The notes beneath the pieces are model-generated. The model saw nothing but the letters and a program-made list of their open reading frames with translations. It had not been told where the DNA came from and did not search any database. Positions 11,185 through 23,615 of a DNA stretch of 64,000 nucleotides are shown here, piece by piece. The stretch is from Lophius americanus (Eukaryota > Chordata > Actinopteri > Lophiiformes > Lophiidae). The stretch covers positions 12,736,501 through 12,800,500 of the forward strand of contig JBBDHG010000009.1 in NCBI GenBank assembly GCA_037951165.1, in the 5' to 3' direction. Positions within the stretch are counted from its first letter, which is position 1. Each line of letters opens with the position of its first letter. Made by a program: the position numbers and the translations under genes.

Positions 11185-12599
11185 AGCAAGCGGCAGTGTG
11201 GTGCCAGTGATCTGCAGAAGTGCAGCATAAAAGGGCTCTTTTTGTGTATGTTGGCCTGTATTTACTGACAACATCGCCATGATGTGACTCATCACCAATT
11301 TCACCCTTGGAGATGAACAGTGTGTAAATGAGCAAACATTTCTCTGTTTTCTCTACACTCTGAAATTATTTACTTTGGATCACATGGTAATTTTGCAGCC
11401 AAATAAGCTTAAATGGATTTACAGTGCTAATCTTTAGATTGTTTGTTCACTAATGGGAATGTAATACATAAAAATATAAGAAAATATAATTCCACCTGCT
11501 TCATTTGAAAATAATGCAGCATGCATTATGTCAACAGTTGTGCGGTCTTGGGGCTGATGCTGCCATGTACCCTCCTCTAGTGCTGTTCATCTAAGCAGGC
11601 AGTTAGCTAAGCTCAGCTTAATTAATAAATAACCATGCCACGGTCTTGGATCATTGCACCTCTAATGTGCTCCGACTCTCTGCCTTGTTCATGTTGTGTC
11701 AATATTCCGCTTGGCTTCGTAAATGAAAAGGGGGGTGGGGCCTTTCCACTGTATATCGGTATGTCGTAAGGTCGTCTCAGCATGTAGTCATCAAAGCCTG
11801 CTGTGGCATGAGCTCCCCTCGTACTGCTGCATTTGTCCCTCCGCATGGCCAAACGCAATAGGACGTAAACCTCCCATGGTTCAGTCAACCCCACCCAGCC
11901 ACCCAAACTACCCCCCTGCTGTCCACTCCTCCTATTGCTAATGTAAGTAGAGTGGCAGCAGCAGTGAGGAGGCATACAGTGGTGGCATTCCACTAACCAT
12001 GGTTGTGAGCAGCACATGTGAGCCTACGAGCTCGTCTGGCATGTCAGGGAACGTTGCCCCACCGCATCAGCTACACCAAATGCATTTTTAACCGGGGTTT
12101 CCAGAGCAGCTTGGCTAGACATGGTGAAGACATGGGGTTAGTGGGTTCACCTCAGTGACTGCTCTTTAGTTAGGGCCTGACAGGTCTTAATGCGCTCTCT
12201 GTGTATTATGTAGCCATGCAGGGGAATTTCTCTTTCCTCAGCACGGCGCTCAGCCCTTCTCATGAAATAACAATGGAGTAGCACTTTAAAACGTAGACCT
12301 CACAGAAGAAAAGGAGTAAACCCTAACAACCACACAAGCAAAACAAGACAGACTTTTATTCTTAAGATTTACCATGACTGTTTGGTACATGCTATGAATT
12401 ATCTGATATTCAACTGGAACATTTACCGTCTTCCTGTAGATAAGGCATATTTATGATAGATACAAATGTTCTTTGCACAAAGTAATTACACTGACCTTGA
12501 CTGTTGTTAATGGTGTTAAGCCGCTGAACTTAAAATTTAAATATGGCATTGTCATAAAGACAATCAACTTAATTTAGAACTAGATCCCGATTAAGACTC

Positions 12600-12885
12600 C
12601 CTTACCCTGTTTTGTAGCATTGCAAGAACCCTTGGGACAGTTTTTGACAGATTTCCATGAAATCTCTATCATAGTTAGACATCTTGGATTCAAGATGGAA
12701 TCCAAAAGGAAAGGCTGTTGTTTTTTCATAGGTGAAACATTATGAGTAGATTCAAGTTCTAGGTGTATGTTCTAATGGCAAAACAATCTAAACACAGTTT
12801 TTGTATATAAATGAGACTGTAATATGTGGGTAGAAGGGGCCCTTTGGAGCAAATACTCCAAAGTCCTGGCAGAGGTTTGTGGTCC
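12600..12885 (+). repeat. Possible old interspersed repeat fragment
   Basis: Pieces such as GACAGATTTCCATGAAAT (12646-12663) and CCTGGCAGAGGTTTGTGGTC (12864-12883) resemble, from memory, a widespread vertebrate repeat containing GATTTCCATGAAA and TTGGCGGAGGTATGCG-like motifs. The similarity is patchy and the ends are unclear. Confidence 0.25.
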
Positions 12886-13079
12886 CTAAAGGCTATCGTG
12901 GCAAATTGATTATCTTAAGACTTTTGTCAGCCGTTTAGGCAAAATAAGAAATTTAAAGATCTTATCTTTGGCATTGATCATTTTCATTAGACTATTCAAT
13001 TAATCACTTAATTCAAATAAATAGTCATCAGAATAGAGTGCGTAAATCACAAAATCACTCTATCATCATCCTCTCAATT

Positions 13080-13260
13080 CCTGGCTGCAGCTTAGTGGGT
13101 AGAAATGAAAATGAAAGATCAGCAGGTGGGTTATTTGAACCCAGCCCTCAATTCCGAGCACTACAGAAGCCTGTCCACTTGGAGAAATGCAGAGAAAAAC
13201 CTTGGCCACGTTGTACTTCTTGTATAATTGTGTGTGACAAAAATAAAAAGCTTATTTACT
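13080..13260 (+). mobile_element. Degenerate tRNA-derived SINE (probable)
   Basis: A box-A-like GCTTAGTGGGTAGAA (about 13091-13105) is followed about 30 bp later by a box-B-like TTATTTGAACCCAG (about 13130-13143). This is the internal RNA polymerase III promoter arrangement of tRNA-derived SINEs. Downstream, TTGTATAATTGTGTGTGACA and AAATAAAAAGC (about 13219-13250) look like a SINE tail. The copy is diverged, and flanking duplications cannot be fixed. Confidence 0.45.
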
Positions 13261-13917
13261 CTCCGCTCAGAAGCCTGAACCTCGTCCCGTCCCGGTTAGA
13301 TGCTACAACAGGTGCGACTGTTGGATACAGTTGCGATGAGTTTGTCCCGACCGGCCTGTTTACAAGCCTTGCTGTGTTGTTTCTCTGTAAATTGAATCGG
13401 AGCTGAGTGTCTTCTCTGTATGTTTCATCGTTCTTGGTGTCTGCTATGATGTAAATAAGAGTGTCCAGATTGCCAGGCAGAAATCAATAGGCGCTCTTCA
13501 CGCTGCTCTGAGTTTGTCTGGCTTCTGAGGAATAATTAAAGAGCCATGATGACTAATGCTGTTTAAGGAATTGCCTCTCTTACATAAATCAATAGTTCTT
13601 ATTTCTCTCTCTGTCCGTCTCTCTTTCACACTCTCCTTCTTTTCAGCCCTTTTTGCTCTTCCTTCATGTCTGTGTGTTTATCAAGGCAAACAAACTCCTC
13701 CTTTGTGCTTGTAGGTCAGTGTGTCACTGTGCCACGGCCGTTAGACTTATACATTTTGACAGCTTCTGAGAGCAACAAAGTAATGCCAGAAAAAGCAAAT
13801 TAGGTGCAATATATTGAGTTTTTACACATGGATATGGTAACTGTCTGTCTCTGCGTCCGTCGGTAGCCCTTATTTAACCTGCAGGTGGAGGCCAGAAACA
13901 AAATGGACTTCATGTGT

Positions 13918-13929
13918 CCCCCCCCCCCC
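13918..13929. repeat. C(12) homopolymer
   Basis: Twelve C residues in a row, ending before GTCTCATCC. This is a simple repeat and a likely site of length error in assembly. Confidence 0.9.
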
Positions 13930-14402
13930 GTCTCATCCAACAGCAGAGAAATAAGTGTGAAATAATGTATGCTTATGAGTTAGCATTGTGCACACCTTTC
14001 CACTATAGTAAGTTTCCATAATTGAATAAAACATGGAAGTGCTCTGAACATCCCCTCTCAGGGAAATGGCGGTCACTAAAGCATGGAAGCCAATTCAATA
14101 AAGAATTGCAAATGAATAAGTGATGAGAAGCAAACGAAGTGTGGTATATGAGAACGAGGGAGTGATTTACTCTAAAACAATATTTTGAAACAGCAGGTGG
14201 ATGGGGGGGCAATAATTAGGTTGTAAGAGGAGGATGGTTTTGAAGTGGTCGGCCTCACGTGAGTTACTGCTGAGCTTTGAGTCGGTTCTGTTATTTTAAG
14301 CCTTCTGTTTTTGACCTAGACGGAATATAAACATGATTCATTTTCAAACATGACCAGAGAAAAAAAATCTTTCTCAACCGTATATATAGTTACAGACTCT
14401 GC

Positions 14403-14455
14403 GCACACACACCGACTCTCTCTCTCTCACACACATACTGTAGAGCGAGAGAGAA
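14403..14455. repeat. Mixed CA/CT/GA microsatellite
   Basis: Short arrays of CA, CT, CA and GA units follow one another. The CT and GA portions are complementary and could pair, but the arrays are short and interrupted. There is no sign of function. Confidence 0.8.
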
Positions 14456-15729
14456 GGGAGACATAGAAGAGAGGTGGTACGCCGTGAAATATCCTGAAGG
14501 TCCTTGGCAGCATCAGAGAAAGGCCTGGGAGGTTAGGAAACATCAAATCAATGCATTGTAATGTGAATTGACTGCTGACTTTGATCATCTGCCTTGGGAG
14601 TGCTTTAGCATTGAGTGCTGTCACAATGGCTGGTTTAAGCAAATATGGCCTGGGTTGAAATGGAGACAGATTGGGAGGAAGAGACAGGTTAGAGAGAGAG
14701 AAAAAAGGGATATGTGATGCCTGGCTATCATCACAGTAATGGGCACATTAAAATTGAATGCCTGCTTGGTGAATCGCACATTGTTATACATAGTTAAATT
14801 GATTCATAATTGCAGGTAGTGAACATTTATATTAATGGCGCGAGGAGGTGTTGGCCCTGCTCTCTTCTATCTGAGTGCTGTGTTTTCTCTCCTATAAACT
14901 GTACGGTTCAGAGAAAGAAAATTGCTGGGCAGACCGCTGATACTGTCCTCTCATCCCCCTCCAAAGTGATGGGTCAGCCCTGCTTAGTGTCGGAAGCTGC
15001 TGATATCCAAGCTCTGAAAGTGGAAATGCCCATAAGCTTTTCTCCAAAAATGGAGTGGCTGGTCTAATCTTGCCCTCTCTGACTGAGAGCAGGTAAGGAG
15101 GAGAGTTTTTACTACAACACTATGACCTTTGCTGTGGCCCCACACTCTCCAGATTACAGTTTAGGGCAAGAGTTGCATCGTTGTTTTTTTTGCCACTGCT
15201 CCTCAGCTGTAACATCCATTATCCTCAGGAGGATGTGCCTCTTACGGAAGTCCCACAGCAGAAGAGATATTTGGATCTGAATGCCTCGTTATGCTTCTGT
15301 TGTAGCTGTGACTTACAAAATCATCTTGAATAATTTTTTTTCTTTGCACCAAAAGAAAAAATAATCATGGAAACTGAATATATAATCCAAGACAGAGAGA
15401 GTTCATATAGTGTCCAAGAGGACAAAACACCATTTAGTTGTGTGACTTTGTCCAAAGAAAGACATGTAAGGCCTATTACTGCATAGTAAGAACAGAGAAT
15501 TTCCTTGGGTCAAGCCGGGCAGCATGGACAAGTCCAAAACCTCTTGTCACAGTATGAACAGAATAGCAAGACGACCTGTAGGTATTGAGCTGCTAGGTGC
15601 ATCTCCTAACAAGCTGACTGTTCAAAGGCTTTTTAGTGCTCTAGAGAACATGAAAGGCTTGTTTAAAAATTTAAAAGCCCGATCTGTTCCAGTGCTATGG
15701 AGCGGCAGAGGGAAGCAGATTTTAACGTC

Positions 15730-15860
15730 GCCATAATTCCCTCGTTGCTTGCTTTGTAAATTAATTAAGATGTTTATGACAGCTGCTTGCACCTAATGGA
15801 ATGCTTATAGACTATGCTATTAATTATTACTGCTGGCCACGGCCGCAAGCTTTCATATTG
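15730..15860. promoter_or_regulatory. Candidate conserved non-coding element
   Basis: Contains AAATTAATTAAG (about 15758-15769), an E-box CAGCTG (15780-15785) and CTATTAATTATTACTG (about 15817-15832), all in complex sequence. Paired TAATTA cores are typical of homeobox-regulated enhancers. Conservation is inferred, not seen. Confidence 0.25.
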
Positions 15861-18499
15861 CTCAGGACGTATGGCTCTCATCCCACCCATCCTTGACCCC
15901 CAGACCCCTCTTGACTCGGTGGGTGCGCTGAGTACCGACGGGCGGTTTGTGCATATGTTGCAGATGTCTGTCATGGGGCTATTTGTGTATTCTGTAAGGT
16001 CCTCATGCCACATGTCTGGATGTCTGCATCACATTACTGACAAATGCATAAATATAATGTAGGAATAATGTGTTGAATACTACAGGGGATTTTGTAACAC
16101 TACAATCCCTGTGATCTGTCCTTCCTGTGCACCAGTGTGACATTAGGAAGTTTCCTTTCTGGACAAATGAACATTTTGATCATATAACATTAGTGTTGAA
16201 CGTTTTTGGATATCCACATTTGTTAGGACTGTCATCTTCCTACTCGTTTAACAATCAGCCCATTCTCTTGCCTGCTGGAGTTTTTAGTGGTGGGTAGTCC
16301 TACTATGAACTGAACAGGTGTCCTGAGCCTGGAGGAAGTTCCGTGGTTTGCTCCCAACTGTAAACCTCTGTTAACTTGGATCTGGAGTGGGTATTTGTTA
16401 ATATTTTCAAGAGGACGGCTCAACTCCACTTCTTGGTAGTGTGGACATGCCACTATGGTTAATTACAGTTCCTCCTTCATATGACTTAACCACAGGTTCA
16501 TCCTCTGACATTTTTATGCAATGGCTGAAACAAAACTATTGACAACATGAACCTTTGTATCAGCAGGATACATTTTATTTATTTTTAGAAAAAGATAATT
16601 CATTCATATCAAACTGCCATGTTGCGAAGGGACCAGTTGAAAGTAACTAAAGACCCATACAACGGTCCTTTATTTAAGAACTGTTCTGAAATTGTTAATT
16701 CCTATGTTTTTGACAGTCATATGTTCTTCTCAGACTGTGGGAAAATAATATTTAATCCAGAAACAGAGCTTTCTTACTGCTGCACTGTTATTTCCAATTG
16801 GTCACATTTGTGGGTTCACACGTGACCAGTCTATCAAAATGGATTAGTGGTAAGGCCAGAGACATCAGTGACTGCGTATGCTAATGATGTAGCATTTATA
16901 TATGAGAGATGGAGATCACATCAATGTCTAATCAATGTGCAGGTCATTTATTTTTTCTCCGTTTGTGCGTTGTTCCCATCTAGCTACAGTATGGAATCTG
17001 GATTCAGCTGCACGGTTACACCTGCGTATATGTGGTCAATTCCCAGTTTACGCAAAAATGAATTGAAATCAACAGAAGAAATCATATCTCACACAACCCG
17101 CATAAATGGCTTGTATCAGATTTACATAATGTACATTTTAAATAATTTCTTAAGCTTTACAATATGTGGCATGGGGTATATATGATATTCTTGTCTGTCC
17201 AACTGTCCAAATGAAACGGGTTTGAGGGGGGTATGGTCTATCAACATCTCCTCAAAGATAGCAACACATAAATGCATTTAATCTTTTATAGGGGCACTTA
17301 AGGTGTGCACCTGATCAAATCATTTTAAACCAAATTTGAACTTGAAGCCACCATTTTCCAGTAATTTATACTAAAATTATTAAGAATAAATGTTTGTGTC
17401 CCTATATCCAATTGAGTAATTCTCATTTCCGGAGGCATCCTGAAATTGTCCATGAATACACATTTATTCGATTTTGAATTGAATTTGCCGATGACATTTT
17501 TATATACATTGCTGAAATCAGTCTTATATCAAATAGATGACACTTGAAGGGGGTGTTTTTACATTGGGAACATTAATACATTTTATTTCATTTAGATTAT
17601 TTCTCTACCGCTGCAAGCATATACTAACAGTAGGGCTCTTGTTAATCAAGACTCAAATTAATCACTGGAAATAATCAAGGTAATCCTTTCCTAATATTCT
17701 GATGTAACTCACTGTTAATAATCATTTTCATACGGTGTTTGTCAAATATATTGACAGTCCCCAGATTGGGTGTCATGAGACAAATCTGAAGGGTAAAGGG
17801 TAAGGGTAAAATTATGTTTTTTGCATGCATGCACGATGACCAGTTTATCTAATATTCATTCAAAAAATGCCCAGCAATTTGATTTAAAACCACAAACATA
17901 TCCATGGATCTCTTTTTGTATCTAGTATCTAGTTACAGTATTGGTAGAAAGAAACTCTTACAGCCTGACTATCCAGACGGCAGACCCCATGGCTTCATGT
18001 TCCCTTAAGAGTCAATGGGACAAATAAATAACCTAACACAGCCTACTCTGTTGTTTGCACCATGAAAAGTCGGTTTGTACTCCTCAATCCCTTGCAGAAG
18101 GTGGTCGTCATGTCTGTGCTATGCATTAATCCCGTGTTATTCTCCGATTACATTTACATAGAGAATGTGGCACAAGAAGAGAGAAGGCAACAAGCTGAGG
18201 CACACTCCACCTGCACCACAAGAGGCAATGCCTGAAATATGTATTCAGTCTTTCATCAACCTCTTTAACTGCTGTGCATGACTTATTCTTCTGCTAAGTT
18301 CTCTGTTGTGTTAGCTTTGAAAAGGGAAAAGGAAACTGTGATCTGTGTTCTATTAATCATAGTTCAGCTCCATGGCTGTCCCGTTATCACACATGTGTGT
18401 AATTACAGCGTATTTGTGCTTTAAGCATGGCTCTGTTGCCTGGAAATGGAAGAGTGGCTCCACTGATGAACTCCCTGCTAATAGGAATACCTTTGATCT

Positions 18500-18660
18500 A
18501 CGTGGTGCGTGGAGGGCTTACAGAACTCGTAGGTTTTAATTATGAAATACATGAAAAATAGATGCAGCGCTAAGTGCCGACCATGACTGTAGCGTATCAC
18601 AGCAGCAGCAACTCGCTGCCCGGTATTTTGCCTCGGCTTTTCCTTCCTTTATGTCTTCCA
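18500..18660. promoter_or_regulatory. Candidate conserved non-coding element
   Basis: Repeat-poor stretch with TTTTAATTATGAAATACATG (about 18535-18554) followed by a CpG-containing segment (GCAGCGCTAAGTGCCGACC, about 18563-18581). The contrast with the AT-rich neighbourhood suggests constraint. No coding frame is evident. Confidence 0.2.
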
Positions 18661-19809
18661 GGGCTCAGAAATACCTCAATCCCCTTCTCTGACTCAGTTT
18701 GTTACTTTGGAGAGACAGAAAAGACGAGTCTATGATATTAATTAGTGGATTGACAGACATGTAATTCATCTCAGAGGAAGTTTTCATTACATGGGAGGCT
18801 TCAGAGGGGCAGTTTGGCTTATTGGCAAGAGCTAAGACCAGATCTAATGGGGCTGCAGTTCCCTCCCTTTTTAGCAATTACAGCCAAGTCCTTATCAGCA
18901 GAGCCATGAGTCCACTGTTGAGGGACCCAGACTTCCAACACACTCACACAGAGTGATTCTTCCCCATAGACCACTGTTCATTAGACAAGTGCCTGCTGCA
19001 CTATACTTTGCTGGTGGAGAATTGAGAGCGTATGAATGTTGGTAATGAAAGGGTTCCAATATATTTCTGAGTCAGCCTTTATGGAGCTGATATTAGCTGA
19101 CATTATTTTGTCATCAGAGCTCCAGTCCCCTACCCCACTAGGTGATTAAAACAGGGAGGCTTGTATGTGCAGTCTATTGACAGCTCTGCTAGGAGATTGT
19201 CACCAACTGTCAGAGCACACCTCAGCTCACCTATTCTAATCCCACCTTTTATCACTGCTATATATATGAAATTGAATGAAATGACGAGTGGACTAGAAAG
19301 GGGGAGTTGAATAAACAAATCTTCAGGAACACTGACATTTGCCTGTTTCACAAGTAGTCTACTGCTGTGGTTTCCTGCTGCGGATGACCTGTGAATCACC
19401 CTCCACCAACATATATACACGCAGATAACAAATGAAAATGAGCAATCCTAAAGAAAGTGCCATTGTCTTTATTTAACTGCAGTGCTCTGCTTATTGTGCA
19501 TGTTTAAGCTCTTGCGAAGAGGTTAGCTCCAGGGAGTACATCTCTATTGGCCAATTGCAATACTGTTAACAACCCCTTCTTGAATGAATGTGCAGAAGAG
19601 TGGGTGCCTCAGGAGCTGTAATAGTAATTGTATCCCCTCTTAGATTTTTAACCTGTGTAGGGCTAAGATAATATATTGTAATGTGAAAAATAATTCACAA
19701 GTTTTGTCTCTAGGGTAACATTGCTGTTGTCTAGCAGAGAGAAAAAGATCCTCTATGTTGTAATAATGGGTATTGTGATACATTTTTCAGGATACAAACT
19801 GTAAAAATA

Positions 19810-19829
19810 AATATATATATATATATATA
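19810..19829. repeat. (AT)n microsatellite
   Basis: About ten AT units within an AT-rich context. Simple repeat. Confidence 0.85.
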
Positions 19830-21929
19830 GAAGGCCATGGATGATGTTTTGCGTAATAACTCCACTTTAAATAAACAATCCACTGACAGCTTATTCATTT
19901 CAGATCTCTGTAGTTAAAGCCTTTATTTGAAAGTATGTAAACGCACACAGTGGTGGCCTATTCAGACTGCTGTTTGGTGTAGCTCAATAACAGTAGAGTG
20001 AGCCAGGGTGGTCTGCTAAATGTGGTTTGTCTTTATTTATGGTGCGGGCTGACAAGCTATCGGGTTTCATATGTGGTCGAGGCTTTTCATTGGGAGATTA
20101 CTGCTGGGCTGGGAACCTTGAGCAAAGAGAGTACACATAGGCATGCCTGTGCCCCCGGCCTCACTTTGACCAGCGCCAAAGGGCCTTCCTGCAACCATCA
20201 GGCCCCCCTGGGACCAGCTTCCGCTCAGAACAAATCTACTGTATAGCACAGCTGGTGCCAGGATCAGACTGAACAACAGCAGTGTAGCAAACCCCTTAAT
20301 ATTTAGTTTCTTCACCTGTATTACACCACTGAATCGCACAACAAACAACTGAATGTGATGCCTCGTGGGCTCTGGTTGAGCCGCTCCTCGTTCAGTCTGC
20401 AGATGTTTCCTGAATTTTTCTCTCTTTGTGATTCCTACCTTTCACTGGCCCTCGGAGCATGTTCAGATAAATATTGAGCAATGAGATGAATATTTGACTT
20501 ACAGTGAGTTCAGCTATTACCAGACTTGGGGAGAAACTGAATACGTGGAATGGTGGCATGTAATTGGGTTTGTAGTTATTTGTTGGTTGAATAGTTTCTT
20601 AATTAGGATATTCTTTTTTAACACCATTCTGCTAAATTAAGAGGGGAAAAGTATGTAGTTGGAATACTGATACTTTTATTTTTTTTTACCATACTACTAT
20701 TTTTTAATTTAGAATAAAAAAGAATTTCTATTGTAGGGGTCCAGCGCCAGAGGAAAATAATGAGCATTGAGTTTTAATATGCAGCACACACACACCACCA
20801 CCACTATTAACCATCCTCTGACATTCATGAACATCTGCCACACTTTAATAGTAATACGCCCTCAAATTAAATAAAAGGGGTCGCTGATGTCCGTGACCAA
20901 AACTCACACGATATTAGTAACTGACTTCAGAGTGTGTCCGTCTGTCAAACAGACACACGTGGTGTGAGCATCAGAATTTAACATGAATAAAACAGTCACA
21001 GACGGTGTTATGGTCAGTCCCTAAGTTTTCCCTAAGTCCCTAAGTATCTTTTTTTCATGTAATTTAGTCCTTGATTTGAGCTGAAAATGTTGGGGGCTAC
21101 AATGTCACTTTCTAATGGCATGTGGGCAATGCAAAATCATAAATAATTGTCAGTTACTGGAGCTCAGAGAGTTAAAATTGCTTCATATTATCAAAAAGAG
21201 ATGACAGAAATATAATAAAGAGTGAAACTAAGGGCATTTTGTCAATTGAACAAAAAGTGTATAAATAAGTAATATATAAGTTATATATAAATAAGTGTTC
21301 AGCCCTCACAGCTAAATCAATCATTTCTTTGAATAAGAAATTACATGAATACTTCAAATTACAAAACTTTTATTCACCCACAATAATAATTGTATTACAT
21401 TACTAGAAAGTGGCTTTAGACACAAAATATCTTTGGGCAAATGGAAAATGGTATATGTTGTTTGGAAAAGTTTTTAACCCTTTTCACTTTGGCAAACCTA
21501 ATTCAATCAGCGACACAATGTTCCCCTCAGATGTAGGAAGATGCTGATGGTTTTCTCTCACAGTGTAAAAACATGAAATTTTTTCAAAACTGAGCCAGAT
21601 CACATTTTTGATTTCAACTATTTAAATAGTTGTGTTGTCTTACACTGAAGTAAAAGTCATCGCATGGATATTTCTTATTTCTTGTGCTTATGTGCATATT
21701 TGGTATTGAACTTATCCAGAAGTAAGTGATAGTAATCAAGTTAAATGATTAGTGTGGTATTGGACTATGTTAATGCACACGTTTTAAGCGTCAACTAGTG
21801 ATTGTATCAGAATACATTTTTAAAGTGACCCATCCAAACCTGACTATAACACTAAACTTGGCTTTTGAGGCCGTGTGAGAGCCTAGAATATTCATAATGT
21901 CATTTTTGAATCTTCTGGTTTTTTAAGCT

Positions 21930-22194
21930 CTTTGCTAAGTGAACCTGTGCGGTACCGTCTTGCCAATAACAATAGCTCTTATAGCAGCATTCCCTACGGT
22001 ACAATTAAAATTCCGTCAGAGTATTCAATCTGCCTCCCAGCCATGCCTGCTGTTTCTGGGCCCTCCTGGGCCACGTCAATTCCTCTGCTGCAATGTATAA
22101 TTCACGAGCCACCAAACACCACTGAGGACTCACCTGGAGACTCATAGGCCCAGCAATGCAGAACCGCACAGGGGGGAGACGTTGAACATGAAAC
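21930..22194. promoter_or_regulatory. Candidate conserved element with minus-strand exon-like segment
   Basis: Complex sequence with AACAATAG (a SOX-type core, about 21968-21975) and GTATAATTCACGAGC (about 22094-22108). Read on the minus strand, 22134-22194 (61 bp) is preceded by a pyrimidine-biased acceptor ending CCCAG and followed by CCAG|GTGAGT, a strong donor. Two frames through it are open. I do not recognise either peptide, so it could be a cryptic exon, a non-coding RNA exon or an enhancer. Confidence 0.2.
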
Positions 22195-23399
22195 CTGGGA
22201 ATCATTTGAAAAGATGGAGTTGCATGTGATGTTGTACCTGGAGTCAGCTAGCACTGGCTTCTGTGATCTCTGGGTCACCCATATAACAGTGTTTCTCTGC
22301 AGGGATCTCGTCTTTCTCAATAAGACATGAAGGCTTTTCATTCGTTTCTGCCCTTTCTCCTTTTGTCTTCTGAAAGACAATTTTGGTGTCCTCTAAAACT
22401 AATTTGGATGTATATCTTCTATTTGCAGACAATTCCGTAGCGATGCGTTGGAGTAACCTGTGGAGTCTCGGAGTGGTTGCTTTTAGTTAAAACCAATTAG
22501 AAATGACCAGAAATAACAGTGCCTGGAGACAGAGAAGTCATTTTTTCTCTTGAGCCCCCCTAGAGAGTTGGCCTCTCCATGGATTAAGTGTTTTAGTATA
22601 TTAGGGGGCAGCTGATTAGAATGGTTGTTCTTTTTTAATCATAATATTTTTGCGCATATAGTTTTTAACAGTGTGATAGTTGATAAGTGTGTCACTGCAG
22701 GAGGGAAGATTGTTTAAATAACTTTAGGTATGAAACTTGGCCTTCACAAAGACAGACAAAGTTAGAACGGCACCGAGGTCCTGGATTCAGTTCATCAATC
22801 TTGTATTATGATTTGTATTAGTATGAATGCAAGTGTAACGTTGTGTCATATCTTCACACTTTGACTGTGATTCATACTGTCAACTCCATTATTTTTAGTG
22901 TCTGGTCTTCCAACCAGAACCTTTACTATGTTGAATCTCGTAAATATATTCAAAACTGAATAGAGATTGATTTGTGATGGCTAATAGGAGGGGAAAAAAT
23001 CCTTAGCATTCCCAAGGTCTACAGTCTTGACCCTAATTCCAGTAGGTGTCCAGCCTGTCCTTCACTGGGCCTCCACTGGTTCCTCCTGTAGGTGGGTCTG
23101 TTATGCCGACTGTGTCCTTGTGTGCGGCGGGCGTGTAGGAGTGGCATGTGGAGCAGGCGGCAGGAAACAAGCGTCCCTGTCTCCCCAGACTGAACAGTGA
23201 ATGAGGATAAGTGAAGAGCGCCAGTCAATGAATCAAGCAGCAGGAAGGGTGCAGTGGGGGTGGGGGCGTGTGACGTCCCCACGGGAGAGGCCTCGCATTA
23301 GGAACTTCCTCGTCTGTATGTTTCTGGCACAGGTTAAATGGATCGCTCCCATTAGCGCGCTGAGAGGACAGCTCCATTATATGAAGGAGACTGTAACTT

Positions 23400-23615
23400 T
23401 GAATGTCACGGTGCAACAACCCCAGAGCACGCCTTGTCTCCCAGGGAGGCATGGTGACAATAACCATCCATGATAATCATTCCCTGTCAGGCTTTAAGGA
23501 ACCTGAAATTATGACGTACAGCCTGCCATGCGTCTCAGACTTCATTACAGCGCTGTCACTTTCAGTCGCCGGCAATCGCACGGCGCTCCACAGCTGAATG
23601 CTGCACTGTGGCGGC
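23400..23615. promoter_or_regulatory. Candidate conserved non-coding element
   Basis: Repeat-free, CpG-containing sequence in an otherwise AT-rich region, including TCAGTCGCCGGCAATCGCAC (about 23563-23582) and GAAATTATGACGTACAGC (a CRE-like TGACGTA, about 23505-23522). No convincing reading frame. The call rests on complexity and motif content only. Confidence 0.2.

Larger units (their letters stand above)
9839..13079. other. Non-coding DNA, no gene seen
   Basis: Includes a repeat-poor block at about 10.03-10.22 kb, a short CA-rich tract at about 10515-10540, and the 22-24-bp hairpin at 11111-11184. A segment at about 12.60-12.88 kb may be an old interspersed repeat. A 131-codon minus-strand frame (11622-12017) has no recognisable domain and is likely chance. 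Confidence 0.6.
13261..19808. other. Non-coding DNA with scattered motif-rich blocks, no gene seen
   Basis: No frame above 115 codons and no recognisable protein. It holds C(12) (13918-13929), a mixed CA/CT/GA microsatellite (about 14403-14455) and repeat-poor blocks with homeodomain-like cores near 13.44-13.59, 14.72-14.85, 15.73-15.86 and 18.5-18.66 kb. Much of 16.9-17.9 kb is AT-rich and featureless. Confidence 0.6.

Noticed and set aside
17780..17815. Telomere-like GGGTAA repeats
   Set aside because: Only two or three imperfect copies, not an interstitial telomeric array.
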